Assembly (NCBI GenBank): GCA_046303375.1
Contig: JBKCGB010000044.1
Coordinates: forward strand, 1-13,454
Source: UBA965 sp046303375
Lineage (GTDB): Bacteria; Chloroflexota; Chloroflexia; Chloroflexales; Roseiflexaceae
Direction: 5' to 3'
Length of the DNA stretch: 13,454 nucleotides
A model generated the notes under the pieces. The model ran no database searches and was not told the DNA's origin. It was given only the letters and a program-made list of their open reading frames with translations. The translations under genes were made by a program, and so were the position numbers. Positions 5,720-13,454 of the stretch are shown one piece after another (position 1 is the stretch's first letter; every line of letters begins with the position of its first letter).

Positions 5720-6355
5720 CTAAGAGTTGCAAATAATTGGTAAATCGTTGATATGACTGCCATTGACGGCGATACGCAGCATAAAGTCAGCAGCGTTCGC
5801 ACGTGATACACGGGCATTAAAGGTGCGGTTGTTGCTGTCAACCACATATTGTCCCGTAAACGCCTCGTCGCCCAGCTGATGCGTCCGTACAATGCTCCAT
5901 GCGAGGTTGCTATGGGCGATTTCATGCACAAGTGCCTGCGATATACGAGCAAACCGACTCGCACTCGGCGACAGCAAAAGAGTCTGCAATCGCCCAGTAA
6001 GGACACCGTGTCGACTGTTGGGCAGCTGTACGTGTGTGTCACACATACCCACAAATCGGGTGACTCCGTGCTTTTTCATACCGTTGATGATGTTGTGCGT
6101 TATTTCGAGTAGCGTGTGTTCTGGTTCGGTTGCGCCAAGCGCAATCGTATTAATCACGGCATCAGCATGTTGCAGTCCACGTTCAACACCGAACTGATCG
6201 CGTGCATCACCGATAATGACCCGTAGCCGTTCATGTGACAACGGTAATTTGTTGGGGCGACGTACAAATGCTGTGACATCATGCCCCATGCCAACTGCTT
6301 GCCGCACCAGATGATTACCGGTACGCCCACCTGCACCAAAAATCACCAATCGCAT
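5720..6355 (-). CDS. NAD(P)H-binding atypical SDR (NmrA / SDR_a5-like)
   Basis: A 211-residue Rossmann-fold protein. It opens MRLVIFGAGGRTG with the glycine motif GAGGRTG at 7-13, and has FVRRP at 30-34 whose arginines usually bind the NADP 2'-phosphate. ADAVINTI (64-71) and an SQALVHEIAHSNLAWSIVR region (139-157) correspond to the conserved helix and strand of flavin-reductase/biliverdin-reductase-B-like and NmrA-like proteins. It probably senses or uses NADP(H); no specific reaction can be given. The tyrosine-lysine catalytic pair of classical SDRs is not seen in its usual place. The ATG at 6355 has only a weak AAAGAA upstream. It converges with the phosphatase gene, whose stop lies 3 bp away, and no terminator is visible between them. 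Confidence 0.78.
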   Translation of the reverse strand: MRLVIFGAGGRTGNHLVRQAVGMGHDVTAFVRRPNKLPLSHERLRVIIGDARDQFGVERGLQHADAVINTIALGATEPEHTLLEITHNIINGMKKHGVTRFVGMCDTHVQLPNSRHGVLTGRLQTLLLSPSASRFARISQALVHEIAHSNLAWSIVRTHQLGDEAFTGQYVVDSNNRTFNARVSRANAADFMLRIAVNGSHINDLPIICNS

Positions 6356-6864
6356 TGTGTGTCACATTCTTTGTTGACCGTATTTTACCCATCTTACATG
6401 AAAGGTGACTATTAACGCAAATAGAGAAAGAATCTGATGTAATGCACAGAGATACAATATTGCATCAAACATGTATAAAGTGATACACAAAATTACATTA
6501 AATACGAGTAATTCCTGCAAAAAAGTGGAAAAAATATTACAAAAAAAGTTGGCGCGTATAATAGTTTGAATGAATGCCAAGCTGATTATTGTATGCCTTT
6601 TGTAAATACGGTCGTTGATATGCCATATGTACGGCGTGATAACCGTGCAATTCATGTGTGTCAGTATCCGATGAAGGAGATAGTTGTACTATCGTGGTAC
6701 ATGTTTCCCAAATGTTTATGGAAGTTGTAGTATGGTGGCATATTGTACACGGTTGCGTAGATGGACATAGAACGTGTGCGTGATGTATGCATGCTATGCA
6801 GTCTTGGTGAGTACATGTACAATGGGAGTGATGATATTGTGATGCATGGGGAGTGGGGCGGGGT
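6356..6864. other. AT-rich intergenic stretch without a convincing gene
   Basis: This divergent spacer of about 510 bp is AT-rich: counted GC is 31 % over 6361-6600 and about 42 % over 6601-6840, against the mid-50s elsewhere. The plus strand is A-rich with several A-runs (6518-6524, 6529-6534, 6541-6547). It holds a TATAAT on the plus strand (6557-6562) without a matching -35 box, a 10-bp palindrome GTACATGTAC (6811-6820), and TACAAT (6818-6823) before the zinc-ribbon gene. The short open frames present lack ribosome sites. I see no RNA gene that I can support. Confidence 0.6.
6382..6411 (-). promoter_or_regulatory. Weak candidate promoter for the SDR-like gene
   Basis: On the minus strand TAGTCA (6411-6406, four of six) and TAAAAT (6387-6382, five of six) are 18 bp apart, placing a start about 20 nt before the ATG at 6355. 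It is the best match in this AT-rich region, where such matches arise easily. Confidence 0.3.
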
Positions 6865-7389
6865 ATGGAAGTCTACTACTGCGGACAATGTCGCATGATG
6901 ATTGCGCCACAGGCACGATTCTGTAGTGTGTGTGGTAGTGCAGTGCGTCCACGTATCACATGGGTGCGTCGCGTGTGGCCACAGATAGCGTGGATTCTGC
7001 AGCGTGTGCTTGCAGTGTATGTGGTCTGGATAGCGTTGCGAATTGGTTCCCCGGTGGCGTTAGTAGTGATACCTGAATGCCCACCAGCCCCTGCACGTGT
7101 GGGTATTGCAGCCCGTACAATGGGCGAGATTCAGCCCTTGGTCGGTGTGGTTGGTGGAGAACCGTTATTTGTGGCGCGGGCATGTGTGCCGTTGACTATA
7201 TGGTATGGAGTCATCCCTGCACCTGCATGGGCGCAGGCGTTGGTACAGCGTGACCGTACAACGTGGCCAGGACAGTTGCTCGCCCTCTTTGACCAGGGCG
7301 TCACCACTACTGAGCAAGCGATTATTGCTGGTATACGCACTGCTATCACTGGCGTGCAGCAGTTTCTTTTTGATACACGTACATGGTAA
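6865..7389 (+). CDS. Zinc-ribbon protein of unknown function
   Basis: I do not recognise the family. From the ATG at 6865 the 174 residues start with a zinc ribbon, two CxxC pairs (Cys6/Cys9 and Cys20/Cys23) ten residues apart. A basic stretch (RPRITWVRRVW) follows, then a hydrophobic segment at about 41-69 that could be one membrane span, although Arg47 and Arg59 interrupt it. The rest is a mixed tail with a Pro-rich part (70-80) and a final hydrophobic helix-like stretch. An in-frame GTG at 6853 is possible; I prefer the ATG because the zinc ribbon starts right after it, although the G-rich stretch ahead of it is a poor ribosome site. It lies 25 nt before rsmA on the same strand and may be cotranscribed with it. 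Confidence 0.65.
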   Translation: MEVYYCGQCRMMIAPQARFCSVCGSAVRPRITWVRRVWPQIAWILQRVLAVYVVWIALRIGSPVALVVIPECPPAPARVGIAARTMGEIQPLVGVVGGEPLFVARACVPLTIWYGVIPAPAWAQALVQRDRTTWPGQLLALFDQGVTTTEQAIIAGIRTAITGVQQFLFDTRTW

Positions 7390-7414
7390 TTTGCATGGCA
7401 AGAAATCGTGAGCA

Positions 7415-8269
7415 ATGATCAATCCAATGTTAGATATCGGACGCGTGCGTTCGGCGCTCCGTGCACTCGAAGTGCGCCCAACACGTGCCATGGGGCAGAA
7501 CTTTCTCGTCGACGGTCAGGCGCTGGCACATATTGTCGCTGCTGGTGAAGTCGATACCACGACGTGTGTTGTCGAAGTTGGGCCTGGGCTGGGTGTGCTG
7601 ACATGGGAGCTCGTACAGCGGGCAGCGCACGTGGTCGCAGTCGAACTCGACAAGCGACTCATTGCCCGCTTGCACGATGAGTTTCGGGATGCAACCAATT
7701 TGACCCTGGTCAATCAGGATATTTTGCGCACGGATATGGCGGCCTTGACGGGTCGTCGCTCTTATCATGTGGTGGCCAATCTGCCGTATGCAATCACGTC
7801 GCCCGTGCTCCGTCATTTCCTCGAAGCTACGCACCCACCAGAGGTTATGGTGGTGCTGGTCCAACGTGAAGTCGCACAGCGGATTTGTGCTGAGCCAGGT
7901 GACATGTCCGTGTTGGCACATGCCATGCAGATTCGGGCCATACCTGATATTGTGACCATTGTGCCGCCCGAGTCGTTTATGCCAGTGCCAGCCGTGCATT
8001 CGGCTGTGCTCCGGTTGCGCCGCCGCCCTACACCACTGGTTGCGCCGGACGAAGAAGCAGCCGTGATGCGCGTGCTCAAAGCGGGATTTTTGCATGCGCG
8101 CAAGCAGCTGGGCAACAGCCTTGCCAGTGGTCTGGCATCACACCAAATTCACATCACGCGCGAGCATGCGCAGACCCAACTGGTAGCTGCGGGCATTGAC
8201 CCGGTGCGCCGTGCTGAAACGCTCACGATTGCGGAGTGGGTTGCTCTCACACGTCAGCTCGGATATTAG
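7415..8269 (+). CDS. rsmA: 16S rRNA (adenine1518/1519-N6)-dimethyltransferase
   Basis: RsmA (KsgA) dimethylates two adjacent adenines in the loop of helix 45 of 16S rRNA using S-adenosylmethionine, a late step in small-subunit assembly. Loss causes kasugamycin resistance in other bacteria. The 284-residue length is normal. Motifs seen are MGQNFLVD (26-33), the SAM-binding EVGPGLGVLT (54-63), QD at 101-102, the catalytic NLPY (122-125), and FMPVPAVHSAV (188-198), all characteristic of the family. Erm-type 23S methylases share the fold but have different flanks. The ATG at 7415 lacks a good Shine-Dalgarno; ATG at 7427 is a less likely alternative. The stop overlaps the convergent monooxygenase stop by 4 bp, with no terminator visible. 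Confidence 0.96.
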   Translation: MINPMLDIGRVRSALRALEVRPTRAMGQNFLVDGQALAHIVAAGEVDTTTCVVEVGPGLGVLTWELVQRAAHVVAVELDKRLIARLHDEFRDATNLTLVNQDILRTDMAALTGRRSYHVVANLPYAITSPVLRHFLEATHPPEVMVVLVQREVAQRICAEPGDMSVLAHAMQIRAIPDIVTIVPPESFMPVPAVHSAVLRLRRRPTPLVAPDEEAAVMRVLKAGFLHARKQLGNSLASGLASHQIHITREHAQTQLVAAGIDPVRRAETLTIAEWVALTRQLGY

Positions 8270-9405
8270 ACGTCGTGTGCGAGAATTGGCGCGAGTCGTT
8301 GTGTGCTCAATGAGGCGGGGAGTCGTGCGATGAGCAGATCGCGGAGCGTACTGAGTAGCCGACTCTCTGGCCCCAACACCATGCCTGCGGTGCGAGATTG
8401 TGTGACTATTGCTTCGACGTACTGTTTTCGTGCCTGTTGATAGGCCAGAAGTGCATCGGGTACATCATCGTAGTGTTGGAATGACTTGGCAAGCACGAGG
8501 GCATCTTCGATGGCTTGGCATCCCCCCTGGCCAAGGTTGGGGGTCATGGCGTGGGCTGCATCACCGAGCAGTGCTACGCGTCTGTCAACCCAGGTCGGCA
8601 AGACGGGGAGGTCGCAAATATCGTGTTGCAGGATGGCTGTACTCGGTGTGGCCGCAATTATTGCAGAAATCGGGATTCCCCACGTGGCAAACAGCGCATT
8701 GAGATACGATTGTCGGTCACTACCTGGAATCATCTGTGCTTGTGGTTGGTTGCGTGTGGCGTACCAATAAATTTGATTTTCGGCGAGAGGGGTAATCCCA
8801 AACCGCACCCCTGCACTGCCGAGCCATTCACCCCAGCGTTTACCGATGCGGTCATGATCAAAATGGCAGACACCACGCCAAGCAGTATATCCAGCATAAC
8901 GTGGTCTAATATGGGGAAACCACTGTTGCCGAATGGTGGAATGGATGCCATCTGCGATAATGAGTGCAGCACCGTGGGTATGAGTGCCATTGCTCAAATG
9001 TACCGTGACGCCGGTATCGTCTTGGGTGTAGTGGGTTGCTGCGATGCCGTACTGTGGTCTCACAAACAATGCGTTACGCAGGATATCCATCAGTATGGCA
9101 CGATGCATGACGATAGTCGGGGCACCGTAGGTGGCTTCGATATCCTCGGTGTGCGTAGCTACCAGCGTTGTACCATGTTTGTTGTGAATTCCACCTGCCC
9201 GATGCGGCGTGCCACGAGCACGGATTGCTCCTCCCACACCAATTTGGTTGTATACTTTTACCGCATTGGGCCAAAGCACAATCCCTGCACCAACACTTGG
9301 GTATGTGGCGAGTCGCTCGTAGACGGTGACGTGATGTCCACGGAGCTGTAGTGCGAGGGCTGTTGTCAACCCGCCGATTCCTGCCCCACTAATAATGATA
9401 TGCAT
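8266..9405 (-). CDS. FAD-dependent monooxygenase (class A, aromatic hydroxylase-like)
   Basis: A 379-residue flavoprotein of the PHBH fold, which uses NAD(P)H and O2 to hydroxylate or epoxidise a substrate. It shows the FAD dinucleotide motif GAGIGG (7-12) with Glu30 at the end of the second strand, the DG motif ADGIHSTIR (151-159), and the ribityl-binding GD motif in LLGDAAHAMTPNLGQG (279-294). Relatives include salicylate hydroxylase, 3-hydroxybenzoate 6-hydroxylase, HpxO and zeaxanthin epoxidase-like enzymes; the substrate cannot be chosen from sequence. There is no signal peptide. It follows the fucosidase gene by 20 nt on the same strand. Its ribosome site is weak (AGG four bases before ATG) and its start codon lies in a predicted hairpin, which suggests coupling to translation of the gene ahead. 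Confidence 0.88.
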   Translation of the reverse strand: MHIIISGAGIGGLTTALALQLRGHHVTVYERLATYPSVGAGIVLWPNAVKVYNQIGVGGAIRARGTPHRAGGIHNKHGTTLVATHTEDIEATYGAPTIVMHRAILMDILRNALFVRPQYGIAATHYTQDDTGVTVHLSNGTHTHGAALIIADGIHSTIRQQWFPHIRPRYAGYTAWRGVCHFDHDRIGKRWGEWLGSAGVRFGITPLAENQIYWYATRNQPQAQMIPGSDRQSYLNALFATWGIPISAIIAATPSTAILQHDICDLPVLPTWVDRRVALLGDAAHAMTPNLGQGGCQAIEDALVLAKSFQHYDDVPDALLAYQQARKQYVEAIVTQSRTAGMVLGPESRLLSTLRDLLIARLPASLSTQRLAPILAHDV

Positions 9406-9434
9406 GCCTGGACCTATATATATATTTAGGCATG
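9403..9434 (-). promoter_or_regulatory. Hairpin masking the monooxygenase start codon
   Basis: On the minus-strand RNA CAUGCCU (9434-9428), which contains the end of the fucosidase gene and the first base of its stop, is a perfect complement of AGGCAUG (9409-9403), which contains the monooxygenase AUG and its weak AGG ribosome site. The loop is 18 nt and contains an AU repeat. Ribosomes finishing the upstream gene would open the stem. The structure is seen in sequence; the coupling is inferred. Confidence 0.5.
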
Positions 9435-11789
9435 AAGCCGAATTGCGTTCCCAGCTGTTAATTGTACCCTATCGACTCGCTGTTCGTTGGCGGATTTGAG
9501 CGGAGTTGCAGTCCGAATGGTGACCACACAATCATTGCGTGCGTTGATCGTGCAGGAGACGATGCGTCCGGCATGCCACTCTAAATCAACGCATATACCA
9601 CCACGTGCGCACAGCCCTTGGACTGACCCATTTGCCCAAGCTGATGGGAGTGCAGGGAGCAGATGGAGTGTGCCATCATGGCTCTGTACGAGCATCTCTG
9701 CAATAGCAGCAGGTGCACCAAAACTGCCATCAATTTGAAATGGTGGGTGCGCACCAAGCATACTCGGGTAGGTGGAATCACGCAACAGGCGATGCAAAAT
9801 CGCGAGTGCCATATCACCATCGTGGAGTCGTGCAAAGCAGGCCGCCACCCAGGCTGCACTCCAGCCGGTATGCCCACCACCATGGGCGAGCCGCACATCG
9901 AGACTGGCACGGACTGCCTGTGCCAAGGCCGGTGTCGCAAGAGGAGTAATCTCATCACCGGGATAAACCCCGTACAAGTGCGAAATGTGGCGGTGACCGA
10001 GCTCGAATTCGGGTAGATCATGGCGCCACTCTTTGATACGCCCTTGAGTATCGATGAGTGGTGCAGGCAACAAGGCTTGGGTCTGCCTGATTTCTGTGAC
10101 CCACGCAGCATCATCCTCGCCGAGCATGTGGGCAAGCTGGAGACACGCTGTAAATAGGTGGCGTGTCATGGCGATATCGGACTCACTTGATACGGATACG
10201 CCGCACGGCTGACCATCGGGTGCCACAAAGACATTTTCGGGTGATGTAGATGGACTCGTTCCCATTGTGCCATCGGGTTGCGGTTGAAGCCAGTCAATAC
10301 AAAACTGCGCTGCACCACGTAATGCGGGGAGTGCGTGGTCACGTGCAAATTGATGGTCACCGGTGAACTGCACGTGTTCCCATAGATGTGTGGCGAGCCA
10401 TGCCGCCGAATAGGGCCACATAAACCATACGGCTTTGCCTTTGACGGGGTTGGCGGGAGCCCAGATATCCGTGTTGTGATGCGCCGTCCAGCCTCGGCAG
10501 CCGTAACTGGCAGCCATGCGTGCCCCATCCTGCATCAGATTTGCAACAAGCTGGTGGAGTGGTGCTTGGCATTCGCTCAGATTGGTGGTATGTGCGGCCC
10601 AATAATTCATCTGTGTGTTGATGTTGATGGTGTAGTTGCTACTCCAGGGTGGTACCGGATTATCGTTCCAGATGCCCTGTAAATTGGTAGCTTGGCTCCC
10701 CGGGCGCGACGATGCAATCATCAAGTAGCGCCCAAAGTGGAGCAAGAGCGCAAGCAAATCGTGGTCGTCGGGTGGTGCAACCACAGGATGCATCTGTGTG
10801 GCATGCGCATGGTAGCGAATGGCGTCATCGTGTTGGGGTGGTGGCGATGTGTGTAGTCTGCGCAGGCGTTCGTCGGTGGGTAAGTCGGCACGACTCGCCC
10901 CGAGGGTCAGTGCCATGCGCCCATACAGAGCCTGATGATCGGCCACATGCCGTTCCCAGTGACGATTCTGTGCTGCAGCGCTACTGAGCGTGTGCTGGGC
11001 GCGTTGCACCGCATCAGCAGTTGCTGGTTGGTCAAAGCGGACAAAACTGGTGGCTCCAGCCACCATAATGGTGACCGTACTCGCATTGCGGATGGTGAGC
11101 GCGTGATGTTCGTAGCTGATTTCACCGTTGTGGGCTATCACCTCTGCCACGATAACAGCACGCATTCCTGCTCCTTGACCGCGGATCGGTTCTGGATCTT
11201 TGACGTAGTTTGGCTCAACGTGCAACGGTGCTGCAACGTGTAGCCAGAGCTGGTTGGTGCTCTGTGCATGCTGTGTTGCAAAGAGACTCTGGAGGGAGAG
11301 TGTGACTGTTAGTGCTTGGGGCTGGTCGGCATGCAGCTCGACTATCATCACATCATCGGGATGTGAGACATAGACGCGCCGCTGGTAGGTCACACCCGCC
11401 ACTTGATACTGTGTGGTAGCGGTCGCAGTGTGCAAGTCGAGTGCACGTTCGTAGTTGATGGCATCTGCGCCATGCAAATGGGAGATGAGCAGGTCACCCA
11501 GTGGCAGATATGATTGTGTCCATGTTTCAATGAAGTGCTGTTCGATGTATTGCTCAGCTCGGCGGAAATCGTGCGCGGCAAGCATTGTGCGTACTGTCAC
11601 CAAATCATCGCGGTGGTCGGGGTGTATGCCATCACGCGGTTGCCCCGACCAAAACGTGTCGTCATTGAGAGAGATCTTCTCGTGTGTAATGTCACCAAAC
11701 ACCATCCCACCGAAGCGCCCATTGCCCACGGGCATGGCTTCGACCCATGTGCGGGCTGGCTGACGGTACCACAAGCGGTGCGTGTTCAT
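9426..11789 (-). CDS. GH95 family alpha-L-fucosidase, intracellular
   Basis: Glycoside hydrolase family 95 enzymes remove alpha-1,2-linked L-fucose (some remove L-galactose) by inversion. The 787 residues span the N-terminal beta region opening WYRQPARTWVEAMPVGNG, then the (alpha/alpha)6 barrel with NLQGIWND (369-376), PPWSSNYTININTQMNYW (380-397), GWTAHHNTDIW (433-443), TSPSTSPEN (511-519) and FQIDGSFG (684-691). By analogy with the Bifidobacterium enzyme, Asn389 and Asn391 activate water, Glu518 is the acid and Asp687 is also catalytic; these assignments rest on family memory. The length is typical of a catalytic region without extra modules. No signal peptide is present, so it should act on imported oligosaccharides in the cytoplasm. 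AAGGAG (11797-11802) lies seven bases before the ATG. Confidence 0.93.
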   Translation of the reverse strand: MNTHRLWYRQPARTWVEAMPVGNGRFGGMVFGDITHEKISLNDDTFWSGQPRDGIHPDHRDDLVTVRTMLAAHDFRRAEQYIEQHFIETWTQSYLPLGDLLISHLHGADAINYERALDLHTATATTQYQVAGVTYQRRVYVSHPDDVMIVELHADQPQALTVTLSLQSLFATQHAQSTNQLWLHVAAPLHVEPNYVKDPEPIRGQGAGMRAVIVAEVIAHNGEISYEHHALTIRNASTVTIMVAGATSFVRFDQPATADAVQRAQHTLSSAAAQNRHWERHVADHQALYGRMALTLGASRADLPTDERLRRLHTSPPPQHDDAIRYHAHATQMHPVVAPPDDHDLLALLLHFGRYLMIASSRPGSQATNLQGIWNDNPVPPWSSNYTININTQMNYWAAHTTNLSECQAPLHQLVANLMQDGARMAASYGCRGWTAHHNTDIWAPANPVKGKAVWFMWPYSAAWLATHLWEHVQFTGDHQFARDHALPALRGAAQFCIDWLQPQPDGTMGTSPSTSPENVFVAPDGQPCGVSVSSESDIAMTRHLFTACLQLAHMLGEDDAAWVTEIRQTQALLPAPLIDTQGRIKEWRHDLPEFELGHRHISHLYGVYPGDEITPLATPALAQAVRASLDVRLAHGGGHTGWSAAWVAACFARLHDGDMALAILHRLLRDSTYPSMLGAHPPFQIDGSFGAPAAIAEMLVQSHDGTLHLLPALPSAWANGSVQGLCARGGICVDLEWHAGRIVSCTINARNDCVVTIRTATPLKSANEQRVDRVQLTAGNAIRLHA

Positions 11790-11890
11790 CGTTGAACTCC
11801 TTGTTGGTCATGATGACAGTATGGTATGTGTTGCGATTGACTCGGATTGATGGGTGCGTTGGGCGCACTCCAGCATAACCTATCAGTGTG

Positions 11891-13454
11891 TCAAGGGCGT
11901 ACAATCAGGCTCTGACCGGTCATCTGTGTGGCTGGTTGCAACCCAAGCAAATCGAGCACAGTGGGGGCGATATCGCTGAGGCGACCACTGTCACGCAGTG
12001 TGACCTGTTGGTAGGGCGATGCATGTGGTGATACGAGCATCACAGGGACTTGGTTGGTGGTGTGTGCGGTGAACGGACCACCTGTTTCGAGGTCAATCAT
12101 ATATTCAGCATTGCCGTGGTCAGCGGTAACCAGGGCGACCCCACCTTTGGCGATCACCGCGTCAACGACTGCTCCCACACACTGGTCAACGGTTTCAACG
12201 GCCGTGATAACTGCAGGCAAGACGCCGGTGTGCCCGACCATGTCCGGGTTGGCAAAATTGACGATGATGACGTCATAGGTTTCTGCTGCAATTGCCTGCA
12301 GCAAGCCATCACGGATGTCTGCAGCACTCATCTGTGGTTGCAAGTCGTAGGTGGCCACTTTGGGTGATGCGACGAGCAAGCGTTCTTCACCGGGGAAGGG
12401 GATTTCGCGGCCGCCATTGAAATAGAACGTCACATGTGGGTATTTTTCGGTTTCGGCGGCGTGCAACTGGTGTAATCCGGCATCAGAAATTACTTTGGCG
12501 AGTGGCGATTCGACATCATCATTACTAAAGGCGGTGGTCACAGGCAAGTCTTTTTCGTATTCGGTCATGCCCACATAGTACAAATTGTGCAGGGTAGGGC
12601 GACTGAATCCGTCGAAATCGGGTAACACGAATGCTCGTGTGATTTGGCGCATGCGATCTGCACGAAAGTTGAAGGCCACAATCGCATCATTGGGTTGGAT
12701 AGTGGCAACAGGGGCGCCAGTTGCATTCACCACCACTGCTGGTTTGATGAATTCGTCGGTCACATCAGTAGCATATGCGCGTTGGATGGCATCCGCAGCA
12801 GTGGCCACATGCTCACCGATGCCGAGCACCATAGCTTCGTAGGCCATCCGTGTGCGTTCCCAACGTTTGTCGCGATCCATGGCGTAGTAACGCCCAGTCA
12901 CACTGGCGATTTCACCGACTCCAATGCGTGCAATGGCCGCTTCAAGGGTGGCCAAAAATCCTGCTCCACTCCGGGGTAATGTATCACGACCATCGGTAAA
13001 TAGATGGAGGTAGACGTGTGTGATACCGGCTCGTTTGGCGAATTCAAGCAGGGCAATCTGATGATTAATATGGCTGTGTACCCCACCATCGCCGAGGAGA
13101 CCAATGATGTGGAGATTGCTGCGGTGAGTCCGGGTATGTGCAATCGCATTCAAGAAGGCATCGTTGTGATAAAAACTGCCATCTTCGACACTGGTATCGA
13201 TGCGCGTGATATCTTGCATGACCACAAAGCCTGCACCGAGGTTGAGGTGCCCGACCTCGGAGTTCCCCATTTGTCCGGTGGGCAGACCGACATGCTTTTC
13301 GGCTGCGTAGATGAGTGTGCTCGGGCATGTAGCGCGCCACCGATCAAGATTGGGGGTGTGGGCTTGTTTGACAGCATTCCACACAAAGTCGGAGCGTACA
13401 CCGAGACCATCCAAGATGCCGAGTAAAACGGGGAGGGGGCGCGATCCAGACAAC
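11891..13454 (-). CDS. gpmI: 2,3-bisphosphoglycerate-independent phosphoglycerate mutase (5' end at window edge)
   Basis: This metalloenzyme interconverts 3- and 2-phosphoglycerate in glycolysis and gluconeogenesis through a phosphoserine intermediate. About 520 residues are visible, nearly the whole family length. They include ILDGLG with the metal-ligand Asp (residue 15 of the visible part), GQMGNSEVGH with the catalytic Ser65, a VHSH segment, TDGRDTLP, DRDKRWERT, NFRADRMRQ, TADHGNAEY and the final AHTTNQVPV. The usual ILDGWG is ILDGLG here. The frame is open to the right edge; a TTG at 13453-13451 could start it, but the true ATG more likely lies a few codons beyond the window. It stops 101 bp before the fucosidase gene on the same strand, with no strong terminator between. 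Confidence 0.96.
   Translation of the reverse strand, partial: LSGSRPLPVLLGILDGLGVRSDFVWNAVKQAHTPNLDRWRATCPSTLIYAAEKHVGLPTGQMGNSEVGHLNLGAGFVVMQDITRIDTSVEDGSFYHNDAFLNAIAHTRTHRSNLHIIGLLGDGGVHSHINHQIALLEFAKRAGITHVYLHLFTDGRDTLPRSGAGFLATLEAAIARIGVGEIASVTGRYYAMDRDKRWERTRMAYEAMVLGIGEHVATAADAIQRAYATDVTDEFIKPAVVVNATGAPVATIQPNDAIVAFNFRADRMRQITRAFVLPDFDGFSRPTLHNLYYVGMTEYEKDLPVTTAFSNDDVESPLAKVISDAGLHQLHAAETEKYPHVTFYFNGGREIPFPGEERLLVASPKVATYDLQPQMSAADIRDGLLQAIAAETYDVIIVNFANPDMVGHTGVLPAVITAVETVDQCVGAVVDAVIAKGGVALVTADHGNAEYMIDLETGGPFTAHTTNQVPVMLVSPHASPYQQVTLRDSGRLSDIAPTVLDLLGLQPATQMTGQSLIVRP

Noticed and set aside
6362..6655. 97-codon minus-strand frame just upstream of the SDR-like gene
   Set aside because: It ends 6 nt before the next start, which looks operon-like, and is hydrophobic. 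But it has no ribosome site, and T-rich DNA gives hydrophobic residues by chance.
6593..6730. 45-codon plus-strand frame downstream of a TATAAT at 6557
   Set aside because: No Shine-Dalgarno before its ATG, no recognisable composition, and an open frame of this size is expected in AT-rich DNA.
8515..9351. 278-codon plus-strand frame opposite the monooxygenase gene
   Set aside because: It is the antisense shadow of a gene with clear FAD-binding motifs. Its own translation is rich in Cys and Trp with no family features.
11852..11870. Hairpin between gpmI and the fucosidase gene as a terminator
   Set aside because: On the transcribed (minus) strand only 5 bp pair and no U-tract follows, so termination is not supported.
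11889..11894. TTGACA on the minus strand as a -35 box for the fucosidase gene
   Set aside because: It covers the gpmI stop codon, and no -10 sequence is found at 16-18 bp; the nearest candidate TATGCT is only 11 bp away.

Overview
The window reads as chromosomal DNA of a bacterium from the Chloroflexota, probably class Chloroflexia (the Chloroflexus / Roseiflexus / Herpetosiphon side). The main reason is the malate dehydrogenase, which from memory closely resembles the Chloroflexus aurantiacus type. The mid-50s percent GC and the mix of Gram-positive-style PyrR control with Chloroflexus-like enzymes fit this. No alignment could be run. I see no phage, transposon or CRISPR signature; this is mostly core metabolism with a few accessory genes.

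Left part (1-2374, minus strand): a pyrimidine operon, pyrR-pyrB-pyrC, with pyrC running off the left edge. It has a strong promoter (TTGACA, 17 bp, TAGCAT). Its leader holds an exact match to the PyrR RNA-binding consensus followed by an intrinsic terminator, so UMP-loaded PyrR should attenuate its own operon. The leader also holds a possible 40-codon upstream reading frame that runs through the terminator and into pyrR. Between the promoter and the gene upstream of it is a compact inverted-repeat set that can fold as a three-way junction.

Middle-left (2369-4905): a small two-membrane-segment protein (minus) diverges from malate dehydrogenase mdh (plus). The spacer between them carries a 19-unit heptanucleotide tandem array built from two unit types. 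mdh ends in a perfect 13-bp hairpin terminator and is followed by an aldose 1-epimerase gene.

Middle (4973-8269): a divergent dual-specificity-type phosphatase (plus) converges on an atypical SDR / NmrA-like NAD(P)-binding protein (minus). An AT-rich stretch of about 500 bp without a convincing gene follows (31 % GC over 6361-6600). Then come a zinc-ribbon protein of unknown function and rsmA (ksgA), the 16S rRNA dimethyladenosine transferase.

Right part (8266-13454, minus strand): gpmI (cut at the right edge), a GH95-type alpha-L-fucosidase without a signal peptide, and an FAD-dependent monooxygenase run in one direction. GH95 and the monooxygenase are 20 nt apart, and a hairpin covers the monooxygenase start codon, which suggests translational coupling. 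The aldose epimerase, the fucosidase, gpmI and mdh together fit sugar uptake and central carbon metabolism, but they do not form one operon.

No clear new multi-gene system is visible. The most interesting signals are non-coding: the three-way-junction repeat, the two-flavour heptad array, the pyr leader with its upstream frame, and the start-codon hairpin.
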